This document shows positions 23,656 to 33,249 of a DNA stretch of 64,000 bases, piece after piece; the stretch's first letter is position 1, and each line of letters starts with the position of its first letter. A program made the position numbers and the translations under genes. The notes under the pieces were generated by a model. The model saw only the letters and a list, made by a program, of their open reading frames with translations. It ran no database searches and was not told the DNA's origin. The stretch covers positions 67,640,573-67,704,572 of the forward strand of contig JAYGXS010000004.1 in NCBI GenBank assembly GCA_036362985.1. Direction: 5' to 3'. The DNA is from Ligula intestinalis (Eukaryota; Platyhelminthes; Cestoda; Diphyllobothriidea; Diphyllobothriidae).

Positions 23656-23827
23656 TTCTTTGGAAAACAGTGGTTTATACTGTAAATTTTTGACGCTGGC
23701 ACACCAGGTCGTCATCAGACGGAAGGAAACTGTTCAAAAATGTTTTGTACAATATCCTACCATCTGAAGACGACCTGGAATGCCAGTGTCTAAATTTGAC
23801 ACAATAAACCACTGTTTCTCAAAGAAC
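23656..23827. repeat. Head-to-head inverted pair of Penelope-type terminal sequences
   Basis: Arms 23656-23719 (minus sense) and 23763-23827 (plus sense) are inverted copies around a 43-base spacer. Read outward, each starts TCTGATGAC or TCTGAAGAC, continues with a GACCTGG...CCAG hairpin and a GTC, and ends with ATAAACCACTGTTT. CTGANGA followed by a stem and a GTC resembles a hammerhead box, although the GAAA box is not clear. The pair lies inside the large insertion, just upstream of the CR1 frame. Confidence 0.65.
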
Positions 23828-24359
23828 TCTTTCTACCGAATTATAATTCTTAGGATGCCGATTTTCCAGACGTCTTTTCAGACGCTCTCCACTGACTTGC
23901 GGTTGTTCGAACGTCTGCGAGTCAATGTCCGCCTGTCTATTCTACACTTCTTTCTATAAGAATAAACTGTTCCTTTCGCTCTGGTCCCTCTTTACTTCTC
24001 TTCCGCACTCTGGATCAGCCAATCACAAATCGATTCACACATGACCTCACGTGACGACTGCCGAGCAGACTTCACTTCAGACGCTGTACGCTGGCTTGCG
24101 GTTGTGCGGTCGTCTGAGGGTCATTTTCCTACTGCCTATTATCCCATACCTTCTGCACAAAATTAACTATTGCTACCACGCTGGCCTCCCATGACTTGTC
24201 TTCTCCTAACGAACCGGGCCTGAAGATCGCAGTTGCCAGGGTTTAATTCAATTTAACCCCTGTGATAAGGGAGCCCACCCCGTATAAAAGCTGTCATGTC
24301 CCGATCCACAGCGCGTCTGCCAAGCGGCCAGCTTCGGGGGCACCAGGAACTTGATGTGC

Positions 24360-24600
24360 ACACATATAAATTGACTTCGAAACGCGAGGGTGGCAGGAAT
24401 TTCAACAGCAACAGTGGAGTTGGGTTTTACTACCCTATGACGGCAAATAAACCAGAAATGCACATTTTAGTGTCCCATGCCTTTTTCGGTAATGCCCTTC
24501 TGCCTATATCTTAGCCACCCCGCGGTGGAGGCTCGAGTGAGAGCTCTAATTGCAACATGAACGGATAAGTGTGTCCTTTATCAGATGGGTGTACGCCTAT
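24360..24600 (+). repeat. SINE-like body (array family)
   Basis: Contains the family markers CTATGACGGCAAATAAACCAG, GTAATGCCCTTCTGCCTATATC and GAACGGATAAGTGTGTCC in the same order as the 54.6-57.3 kb units. It is the counterpart of 19460-19620 in copy 1 but better preserved at its 3' end. Confidence 0.65.
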
Positions 24601-25616
24601 CAGCTACATATATAACTGTACACATGATTCCTATCTTTAAAATAACCCTTGCAATACAGAGCGCTTTGATGCTGAAATCGGTGGCAATTTCTTGAAAGGC
24701 GAAATATTCTGGAGTCAGAAATCTGGGACAATCGTTTCATGGGGAGGGGAATGTGTGAAGGAAAATGTGCTGAACTCCAAGGTCTAAATACAGGGAAAAG
24801 ACGAACAAGTAGATATTCAGTTTTCCTATACACGAAGTAGTATTCTGTCTTCAAAGCCGGGCCGGCTATCTGCCGTTGGACAGTGCCTATCTATGTCCGA
24901 AATCCGCAAATGAGGGTGGCTTATAACTTCCCGCCTGTCGTTCCTTATCCTAGACTTTAATGTTTGGCTTCGGTACCTCCACTGCGGTGGCTGATGGCCA
25001 CAGAAATTCCCACATTAGCACCAGTGATCAGCTTTTTTAAGTCTCTCGCACACCTCAAGGCCGTAGATAATAAATTACAGCACAGAAACACTGGTAAAGT
25101 CATTTTTTGAATGTCCAAGTGTCCGACGTCCTGGATCTTGTGTGGTTAACTAATACAAACAACTGCTAACAGGAAATGATTTGTGCTTTAGGGTTTTTAT
25201 GCCACAAATTCCACTTTCGAGTCCCGAATTGCCCTCTGACCAGATTTTGGGTGATAAATAGCAGCACAGTGACACTGGTAGGCTACGTTCGCGGTTTCAT
25301 TTGGCCTGTCTGTAACCTTCCAGAAAGCACATAGCGTGCGTCGTCATACCGGATAAGGATTCCAAACTATATGTCCACCTTATCAACATAAGTTTATGGT
25401 CAGATTCTACTGATCAGAATAAACGTAACAAAATTAGTGCAATTTTCAAAGTATATTCTTCTTTCTGGTATCCCGGTGTCTACTATGTTTACTTTCTCTA
25501 CCGTATTGAATTTCTTCCCAAAAGTGACTTCACAAATTAAAACATTGTGGCTTCTACTTAGGCTTGTGTTAAGTTTAGAGATAAGGATAGGGCTATGATA
25601 GATTCACGTTTGTGGC

Positions 25617-25725
25617 GTTTATAGCTCAATTGGTAGAGCGTTGGCTGCGTAAAGGCCTTCCCGGCTATATGCGTTCAATTCCACCAAAACGCCGCGAGTT
25701 TTTTTCACAATTGGGTCAACCAAAT
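25617..25725 (+). repeat. tRNA-derived SINE copy
   Basis: TATAGCTCAATTGGTAGAGCG resembles a tRNA A-box region. GCGTTCAATTCC stands where the B box should be and has lost the GGTTC core. The copy ends with TTTTTTTCACAATTGGGTCAA, a tail shared with copies near 33200, 39790 and 40095. It is not a functional tRNA gene. Confidence 0.7.
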
Positions 25726-25729
25726 GCAG

Positions 25730-26512
25730 TGTAAAGTTTTGGCTTAGAAGTACTATTGTTGAAAGAGGGTGATCGTCGACTATAGAGGGCTCTCTCAAGC
25801 CAGATTTTAGTTTAGACTGTTTAGGTTAGACAGCATACAATGAGAAGGGGCTAAAAAGGCTCTGCAGAAAACAGCTGCTTACAGTAAAAAGGTCAGTTGT
25901 TCTTGTGGCTGTGTACGTGTGTCCGCCCGCGCTGGACTAGAGGCAAGTCTGCCTAATGCTTTGTTGTCTCAACCAATCAGGTAAGGGTGCGCGCTGAGCT
26001 CGGGAGGCCAATGGCGAGGATGTGAGGCATCGACCCGACCGAGAGATAGACAGAGAGTGCGAGTTGCTCAGCAAGGAACGGGTGACGGAGAGGCCACGCA
26101 AGGCTTCGCAGGTGAAGGTACGATGAGTCATGCGCGGCCCTGCAGTGATTCGGCCATGAGCGTGCGCAAAAGCGCAAAGCTTAGCGGCAAAAAACGGCAT
26201 CAACACCGAGGGGGGGGGGAGGGTTCATCGTAGGACCGCTGCAGTATTATGGTCCGATAATATTCGCCGTACTTGCAGAATGACACCTGTATAATCAGAG
26301 AATTTCTAGCTCCTGCTTTATTGTCAAAGGAGATGTAGGGGAGTCTCCTAGCTGTATTCGCAGACTGGAGACTTGAACTTATAGCCGCCATCCGAGGACT
26401 TATCCTTTTCCCCTCGAGATCAGTTAAAAATGAAGGTTTTTGCTCCGCCCTTATGAGCAGTGTCAAAGCAACAAACCCAGGGAATCTTATTATAACATAT
26501 TCTTACGTATGA
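25730..26512. other. No identifiable feature
   Basis: Non-coding sequence with a 9-base G run near 26210. I looked for the missing first exon of CLINT1 on the plus strand here and did not find it. Confidence 0.5.
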
Positions 26513-26612
26513 NNNNNNNNNNNNNNNNNNNNNNNNNNNNNNNNNNNNNNNNNNNNNNNNNNNNNNNNNNNNNNNNNNNNNNNNNNNNNNNNNNNNNNNN
26601 NNNNNNNNNNNN
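26513..26612. other. Assembly gap (100 N)
   Basis: Exactly 100 N. The right edge (26613-26648) is the reverse complement of the right edge of the gap at 49843-49942, which indicates that the block between the two gaps is reversed. Confidence 0.99.
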
Positions 26613-26674
26613 GAGGAAGATGGTGGGGTTGCTAACAGTTCAACGGACGGCGGTCGTGGCAACTTGGCAGTTGG
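26613..26674 (-). CDS. CLINT1: CLINT1 exon 6, 5' part (cut by gap)
   Basis: After the acceptor TTCATTTGTAG the exon opens in phase 0 with PTAKLPRPPSVELLATPPSS and runs into the gap at 26613. The last 36 bases are identical to the start of the sequence after the other gap (49943-49978), where the same reading frame goes on. With that overlap counted once, the exon is 179 nt. It is part of the Pro/Ser-rich unstructured tail. Confidence 0.88.
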
Positions 26675-26919
26675 CTACAAATGAAGCAGATCAAAAAGAT
26701 GTAAAGCCAGACACATCTGTGGAAAGAATCTGATTTGTGTTTGAGAAGCGAACAACAGACTGACGCAACCAACCAACCAAGAAGCAAGTCAAATGGGTAG
26801 TTGGGCTTGCATCCTGGACGCCGGCTGGCCAATTTTCTTTACGTTGCCTTGCTAACTTCAAATGCTGGTGGGCTTCCGCCTATGGTGTCACGCGTGAATG
26901 AGGCCACTTAATCAGTCGG

Positions 26920-27062
26920 TTTATCCAACAGTCCACACTCGCTGTCAAAACATCGCAAGAATAGCTCAGGCCATCTAGGAAAGAGGACATGGGTGGTTTG
27001 TACACGTTCTTTGTCGTCCGACTAATGAGCGCAGAACTATTGCCCTCGATCTGGATGCTAGA
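26920..27062 (+). mobile_element. RTE-like retrotransposon, small C-terminal fragment
   Basis: The plus strand reads TVHTRCQNIARIAQAI and WFVHVLCRPTNE, matching the C-terminal ...RITRISQAIQ...WWFGHVLRRPP region of the RTE element at 51.5-54.3 kb. It is immediately followed by a second RTE fragment. Confidence 0.7.
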
Positions 27063-27074
27063 TTTCTGTGCTCG

Positions 27075-27795
27075 ACGCCCAAACAAGAACCAATTTAAAA
27101 AGTAGACAGGTTCAAATACCTCAGAGCGAGGTATGTGCGGAATGTACAGAGTAAGAATGCCATTGTCTCCCGAATTGATGAAGCACGACATGTTTTCTCC
27201 AGTCTTTGAAAGAGCCCATAGACCCGACGCGAAATTACTGTCTCCACAAAGGTCTGCGCGTACCGTGCATACGTACAGTCCGCCCTCCTATACGGATGCG
27301 AATACTGGGCTATGCGTATGAAAGATAAACGGAAACTGGAATTATTTGACCAATACTGCTTCAGTACCATCCTTCGAGTGAAGTACACGGACTTTGTCTC
27401 AGATGAGACAGTCCACACTCACTGCGACGACATTGTAAGGATATCCCAGGCAATCCAAGAAAGACGACTGAGGTGGTTTGGACACATCCTTAGCCGTGAA
27501 CCTCACGATCTCAATGTTACTGCCCTCAACCCGAAACCATGACATAATTGGAAACGTTGACGTGGGAGTCAGCTCAAAACCTGGCTCGACTCAGCCCGTC
27601 AGGACACGGAAGGGGTTCCTGGGCGTAAGGTATTCGGTATTCGGTCTCCGGCGATGGCGAAAAGAATGGCTTGAACTGTCCAAGTCTGTTGTCACGGATC
27701 ATCCCGTGCGTGAAGAAGCACCGTACGGAACATCATCGAGGCTGGCTAGATCAGTCATGCTCGCAGCCACAACAATTACAAGTACAAGTAAATGC
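27075..27795 (+). mobile_element. RTE-like retrotransposon, C-terminal fragment
   Basis: The frame reads RFKYLRARY near 27100, then LLYGCEYWAMRMKDKRKLE, SQAIQERRLRWFGHIL and QLKTWLDS. This is the region after the reverse transcriptase of RTE-clade elements, and it ends NIIEAG followed by an ACAAGTACAAGTAAA tail near 27780. It is 5'-truncated within the C-terminal region and has several frame breaks. Confidence 0.85.
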
Positions 27796-27870
27796 ATGAT
27801 ACGGTTACGACGGCTTCCATCGATTATGAAGAGAGAGTACGCATCATCAGTATTTAGAGTGGTGACCCAC

Positions 27871-28126
27871 CTGAACGGAATGCGCCTGCGTACCGGAGTC
27901 ACCCAGTGAGAGATCAATCAGCATCGGAGGCGGCTCCTCTGCCTTCGGTGGCACCGCCGCCGCCGCGGCTGCCGGCTTGCTGGAGCTACCTGAGAGGTCC
28001 CGCTGCCGATCAGATGCAGCGAACGTCGGCTTTGGAGGGGAAACTGAGGAATTTTCTAGGGCATCCTCGGCAGCCTCGGGGAAGGTATATACCTCTTCAG
28101 ACACCATGTGCGGGTTGGCCTCATAT
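27871..28126 (-). CDS. CLINT1: CLINT1 exon 5 (clathrin-box exon)
   Basis: The exon lies between an acceptor CACTTTTAG and a donor CAG|GTGGGT. One leading base completes a Thr codon from exon 4, and the exon ends in phase 0. It encodes YEANPHMVSEEVYTFPEAAE, an Ala-rich segment, then EEPPPMLIDLSLGDSG. LIDLS fits the clathrin-box pattern (Leu-aliphatic-X-aliphatic-polar or acidic), expected in a protein that binds the clathrin terminal domain. The remainder is low complexity and probably unstructured. A shorter end at G|GTACGC is possible but gives the wrong phase. Confidence 0.85.
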
Positions 28127-28764
28127 CTAAAAGTGGTTGAAAATGGTTGATAAGCCGGTGGGAAGTAAATCAGAGTGGAGTGTAGAGCAGAGCCAAGGAT
28201 TGGAGGGTGGATAAACGGGATTGTGGATAGAGCGTGCACATTCGCGTGGACAATAATTCACACCGAGAGCGTTCTGTACGGTATTCCATGCGAAAATTAA
28301 AAAAAACATTCCCACGGTCAACACCGGCAGGGATGACTTGCTAGACAGCTTTATGCAAGAGAGAGGTAGGGCAGAAGGTATGCACATGCCTAAATGGTAT
28401 CCCGTGGCAATTTGACTGTTTGACATATAGAAGTGGTGTGATTGTTTGACAATCGATTTCGATTAAATCCACCATGTGCTGAGGAGCAAAGACGGTGACT
28501 GGAGACTGAGATGAGATTCAAGCGAAATAGACGCGTAACTGTCTACCTCACTCTATGCCCTCTCCCCGCTTGAACTGGTGACAAGGTAAAAGTCAAGATA
28601 ACTGAACGTGAATCGTGCGTAGGCCGCTTTCACCAATGCAGACCAGAACAATCGCCTACTTACTTTTAAGTGGCAGGAGTATTTTGCGCGGCTGCTGTCG
28701 CACTATTTACCCTAACTTCCCTTCAGTAGTTGTCAAACCAGACTCAAGGAAACCAAGACTGGCT

Positions 28765-29115
28765 CCGTTATTAGTCAGAAGTGCTGTTGATTAAAGTCAG
28801 CACTGGGCTCATATTTTCTCAGTCTCAACAAGAATTGTAGTAGTGTTGGTACTTAATCTTTACGCTACCGTTTTTAAGAAGTGACGCTGATCAGAGCCAA
28901 CGCTGGGGCCCATCCCTCCTTCGTTTTCAACAAGGAGTGTGAGTCTGGGTTTGAACTATTCCGAGTAAGTACATATTTGGGGCCCTAATCAGAGCAGAGC
29001 TTGACTTGGTTCGGTTTGGGTTCCGACTACGATACTGCCGCTAGAAGTGCGTGCCTATGCTTAAGTGCTAATTCTTGTAATCACGCTTACTAAGGCCAGT
29101 AAATAGTATAATACA
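28765..29115 (+). repeat. Dispersed repeat family, copy 1
   Basis: Shares with 29325-29550 and 36560-36830 the blocks AACGCTGGGGC, GTGTGAGTCTGGGTTT, CTATTCCGAGTAA, a GAGCAGAGCTTG-like block, ACGATACTGCCGCTAGAAGT and ACTAAGGCCAG. No coding potential. The type of element is unknown; the copy is in a CLINT1 intron. Confidence 0.65.
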
Positions 29116-29324
29116 ACACGGCCTGTGTGTGCCTTTTAATTCGCCCCCAATATGCACTCCCAATATGTATGAGGTAAAGTGATAAGCTAATGGGTTGAAT
29201 AAAGCGTCATCAAATAAAAACACCAGTTCTCCTACGCCCTTCTGTCGTAAAGTTTGCCGTTTATAGAGTACATATAGGCTTACAGCAGTATCTGGTTGTA
29301 GCTTGGACTTTACCGAATGTATAC

Positions 29325-29550
29325 TCATATCCCCCCTCCCCGATCCCAGCAGGGAGTGTGAATCTGGGTTTATGCTATTCCGAGTAACTACACGTTTGAG
29401 GCCCGGAGCACAGCAGGGCTCTCCTTGGCTTCTCGTCCTCTCACCTCTGCCCACCAAAAGCTGTTTCACATTTTACTAAGTTTAGACTACGATACTTTTA
29501 CTAGTGGCATTAATTTTGTTAATTATACATACTAAGACCAGAGGATAACC
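29325..29550 (+). repeat. Dispersed repeat family, copy 2
   Basis: Same order of blocks as the copy 0.5 kb upstream: GGGAGTGTGAATCTGGGTTT, CTATTCCGAGTAACTACA, CTCTCACCTCTGCCCACC, ACGATACTTTTACTAG and ACTAAGACCAGAGGATA. It begins later in the repeat than copy 1. Confidence 0.65.
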
Positions 29551-29555
29551 ACACT

Positions 29556-30970
29556 GGCAGGGTTCATCTGCAGCTAGGATTAGACTCGCCAAACAACTCC
29601 GAATATGCCACAGCACTGGACATCAAGGCACCCGTGCCAATCACCCAGACTGAAAACAGAATCGGTTGTGGTGTGCTATTGCTGATTATACCGGGCGACT
29701 GACTATTACAGCTCGGGGCGGGGCTTTGAAGGCCGAGTGCTTGTGTACGCCATTTGCGCACCAACACATATCGAAGACGCCTCCTCCCCAGTTGGAATCT
29801 GGGCTGTAAAGTACATACGGCATCTGCAGAGGCCTAAGTGCGTAGGGAGGCTTAATTTGCTTGACCCGAAAGTCACACACACACACACACAGGTAGGAAA
29901 ACGAACCAGTTCTGCCAAACACAAGAGTCCAGAAAGTACGATTAAGGAATCAGCTCCGTTTGGATTTGGACTGCGATTGCACTAGACAGCAAATTGAACC
30001 TCCAAGCACTGTTATTATCGAATAATAAAATCGAAGGAGCTAGCAGATAAAACCCATCCCTCCCAGAAGAACTTATGTGTGTCTTGGCCCACCTCCTCTC
30101 GGCACGAACAATCTAAAAAACAAATGTTATCTAAGTTCACAGTTTGAAGTCTTCATTTTTAAAAAAAATTATGAGGGATAGTATTTTCAAGCAGGAGATC
30201 ATCAAATGTATAGAAAAAGCGATTGAAAGCAGGGGGTACTAAGCACAACTACAGTTTCCTGCTGCGTTCAACTATAGTGACCTGCTCGCTTGACCAAGGA
30301 AAAAAACGACCAAATTAAGCCCTTTAAGACAGAACAAGGTCACACCGCGTGGCTACAAAGCGAGCGACGCAAAATGTGACACCTCTGCAATTGCAAGTGT
30401 GTTCAACTGTATCGGAATGCTGACACTTAACTCCATTGATCACGTCCACAGAGAGGGAGTCGCAGCCCGGCACAACGACTGAAATTAACTGGCAACAAGC
30501 AATCAGGGGGAAACAAGCAGGACATAAAATGAAGTGAGCAATTCAGAGCATCAAATGGAAGAATGGTGGCTCAAGCTGCCAACAGAATATGCGCTGCTTT
30601 TGCAGGCGAATCAACTATAAAATCACGTTATGAAAGCAAGTAGTGGCGCCATGCATCATGTGGAGGGGCCGGAGAAACGGATAAACAGAGGAAGGTGACT
30701 GAGTACGGCAATTCACAAACGCAGCCCAACGTCTCTGCTAGGAGAACTAAGTAAGTATAAAGAAGATGGACCTACAGACCAATATAGGGTAGAGGAGGGA
30801 TTGTTACAGGCTACAGCTCACTGGTCCTCCTAGATGAACGTTCACCCGACCGCTAACGGAACTAATCTTTTCCACTCTGCCTGGGGCCTCGACAGAGGCC
30901 CTGACATCTATAGCAGCTGGGACTGAAGACAAATAGTATTACCAGCAAAGACAAAAGAAATTGGAATGGT
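29556..30970. other. Non-coding intronic stretch with (CA)n
   Basis: Nothing recognisable except a CA microsatellite at about 29874-29891. Confidence 0.5.
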
Positions 30971-30974
30971 CATT

Positions 30975-31070
30975 TCTGGTTGGGGTCTGGGTATGACTGG
31001 CTGACGACGGCTAATAAGCCAGAAAGGTCATTCCAGTCTCCCTTGTTTTTCAGGTAATACTATCAGCTCA
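30975..31070 (+). repeat. SINE-like fragment (array family)
   Basis: GGTATGACTGGCTGACGACGG and CTAATAAGCCAGAAAGG match the body of the units at 54.6-57.3 kb. The tRNA-like head is missing. Confidence 0.65.
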
Positions 31071-31074
31071 CTGG

Positions 31075-32150
31075 TCGTACATGGAAAGATGGGCACGCCC
31101 ACCACCCTGCCTTCCCACTTACTTCCGAGAGGAGCCAACTACTTCCGAGTATTGACCCAGACCTTCCTAGAACTCAGAGTAGGCCTACCTGCAATACGGT
31201 GGGGAGACCCATATTCCCGCGCCCTACTGTTTTGTTTGAATAATCTTGTCTTCATCTCATTACCGTTGTGCTTACTAGGCATGAAAATACCCCGAGAACA
31301 GTGCGACTGAGTTTTAATAAATACCACACAGCCTGTTCTCGACATGTTTTTCCGCCCTATTAATCTAGCTAATGAGACAACGAAGGTAGGCGCATGCTTT
31401 ATGCCGCAAATTAGTCAACAACAGACTATAGATAAGCATAACCTGTGAGAGTTCATGCCGACCAATGATGGTAGGTGTTAGTTCGTAACAGCCCCACGTT
31501 TTTTACTACCGTGAGGCTGTGGAGACTATTTGTTATTTTAAGTACATTAGTCAAATTGGTACACTGCCGAGAACAATGTACTCAAGGCGACGTTCGTCCT
31601 CATTGGCTGCCTGTATACATTTTCGGTTGCAGTGCCGCCTGCCAGAAATGGGTGAAAGTAAATGAAGTTTCAGCGAGCCAACCTGCATTGTAGGATTGGT
31701 AAACAATACTGACACGACTATTACACTCTCGCCCCTACCCCCGTCAGCGCTGCTTTCTAAAGCGCAATGCTGCCTAGACTATTGAAAAGTGAGCGTGTAA
31801 TCAAGCCATCCAGTGCAACTCATTTTTATTTACACTTATGCTGGATATAACTAATAGAAATGAAGCGGAGAGTAAACCCATAATGCTGAAGCAAGGCGTA
31901 CAGATGCCGGGTCAGAAATGGAGACTGGTATAGAATCACCGACAAAAAAGATCTAAGTAGAACATACGAAGATCGCATATAATAGTTGCCAATCAGTTTG
32001 CCTAAGAAAGAACCCCGAACGACCCCCGACTTCAACTAACAGTTAGCTAACGTACACCTCTATAAGTGGCTCCCCCCTCAACCCTTTTCGATTGCTGTTT
32101 CTTAACTCTTGACAACCTGATGACTTCTGACAGTTTATTGACTTATACCC
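31075..32150. other. No identifiable feature
   Basis: Intronic sequence without recognisable genes or repeats. Confidence 0.5.
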
Positions 32151-32185
32151 ACTATAATTACCCTCATTTTGGTTGCATCTTCTTA

Positions 32186-32290
32186 TTTCTGAAGATGGAC
32201 TCCTGTAAGAGTTTGAAAGCTCAGGGCAATAAACCAATTGATCCGACGATACTCGACAAGTCTTGTTCCTTATCAATGCAAATACCTGAA
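32186..32290 (+). repeat. Penelope-type terminus with hammerhead-like boxes (AGCT type)
   Basis: CTGAAGA (32189-32195) is followed after 19 bases by GAAA (32215-32218) and GCTC (32219-32222). Here the putative stem III is AGCT instead of the ACGT of the 14.8-kb copy, keeping the palindrome and the terminal UH. AGGGCAATAAACC follows. A second copy of the same family is at 35235-35330. Confidence 0.5.
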
Positions 32291-32299
32291 ACGCAAACG

Positions 32300-33125
32300 T
32301 GTACATCCATATGGAACTAAAATGGCATCTACTGACAATGAGACTCCCATACAAATTCGTCAATACCGACAAGTCTGGACGATGTGAGGCTCGAGTTTTA
32401 CGAGGACTGAAAGACTGTCTCGTGTACGATAAACTTGGGCAAGGAATGTTTGTACGACCCCTCCCCCCCCCTAACATACGTAATCGATGGCAAGTCGTGT
32501 AATACGCCAACGGTGGCAACGAGGGAAAGGCAGTTTAAAGAACAGAAAAGGGCGGCAACGCGTCGACACTGAAAATAAATCTACACTCCCCACTATCGTC
32601 GCTGTTCAGCTGAACTGCCTTTTAGCGCTAACTTAAAACGTATTACACGCCCACTTAACCCTAACCCTATGTGTTGTGCTCGTTAAGGGTAGCACTTGTT
32701 GCCGGCTAAGAAGGGTGGCCCAAATCTTCTGCCCTCGGCGGAATTAATGTACCAGTTGGCACAGGCCAGGCCACCTGGGAGGGAATCATTGGCAGTCACG
32801 TACGGGGGTAGTCACTACAGCAGACACTTGAAAGATTGCCGTTAATAATAGGACCTTCCGCGCGCAGAAAAAGGCAAACGGACAAGGTAGATGCAGCACC
32901 AACCGCGCGCCACTGGCGACCGCTAAACCAGTCTATCGGCAGGATTGAACAGGGGTCTGACCGAAAAGAGCTAGGACCTGTGACGCCTCGGGCGAGGCCG
33001 GGTCTTCTGCCTCTGACGCCATGCCACGCCAGGCTAGGAATAACACGAACAGACGCGTGCGCAGGCCCACAACCGACCACGTGCCGAGGTCTATGACCAC
33101 TACCAGACTTAAGTACAGAAGATAC
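32300..33125. other. No identifiable gene; GC-rich in part
   Basis: Contains a short run TTAACCCTAACCCTA (32655-32669) and GC-rich sequence ahead of a tRNA-like repeat. The minus-strand open frame 32796-33188 runs through that repeat and is not convincing as a gene. Confidence 0.5.
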
Positions 33126-33129
33126 TGCC

Positions 33130-33245
33130 TCTACTGGTGCGTTGGCTGCGCAGAAGCCTTCCCTGTTGTGTGTGGGTTCGACTCCCACCGAGACTGCGAG
33201 TTTTTCACAACTGGGTCAACCGAATTATTCAAATCCGCCAAACTT
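33130..33245 (+). repeat. tRNA-derived SINE copy
   Basis: GGTGCGTTGGCTGCGCAGAAG, a B-box-like GGGTTCGACTCCC and the tail TTTTTCACAACTGGGTCAACC match the SINE at 25.6 and 40.0 kb. The A-box half is damaged, so it is not a tRNA gene. Confidence 0.7.
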
Positions 33246-33249
33246 CCCT

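Larger units (their letters stand above)
20795..23866 (-). mobile_element. CR1-like non-LTR retrotransposon inserted in the duplicated unit
   Basis: On the minus strand the element runs from a pre-endonuclease frame (23702-23394), through the endonuclease (23348-22674), a linker (22598-22275) and the start of the RT (22070-21840), to a C-terminal region and 3' end near 20800. The RT core is missing: SPGPDKIPAKVLQELASEL is followed within a few residues by the motif C region (FADDIKIWQ, in another frame near 21900). The flanks 20782-20794 and 23867-23879 match at 10 of 13 positions (CAGACTTCACTTC and CAGACGTCTTTTC), a likely decayed target duplication. Confidence 0.82.
20385..25187 (+). repeat. 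Tandemly duplicated ~1.75-kb unit, copy 2 (interrupted by CR1)
   Basis: The copy resumes the block order of copy 1: CCCTGGTCCCCAACG at 20401, GACTGCCGAGCAGACTTC near 20772, then the 3-kb insertion, then AGACGCTCTCC at 23879, the TTAACTATTGC block near 24163, a SINE piece and the final block 24774-25187. Near 24003-24075 part of the CCAAT/GCAGACTTC block is present a second time. Without the insertion the unit is about 1.7 kb. Confidence 0.75.

Noticed and set aside
32655..32669. Telomere-like TTAACCCTAACCCTA
   Set aside because: Only two repeat units; too short to be an interstitial telomere.
32796..33188. 130-codon minus-strand open frame
   Set aside because: It overlaps a tRNA-derived SINE and GC-rich sequence, has no domain, and lies in a CLINT1 intron. 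It looks like a chance frame through a repeat.
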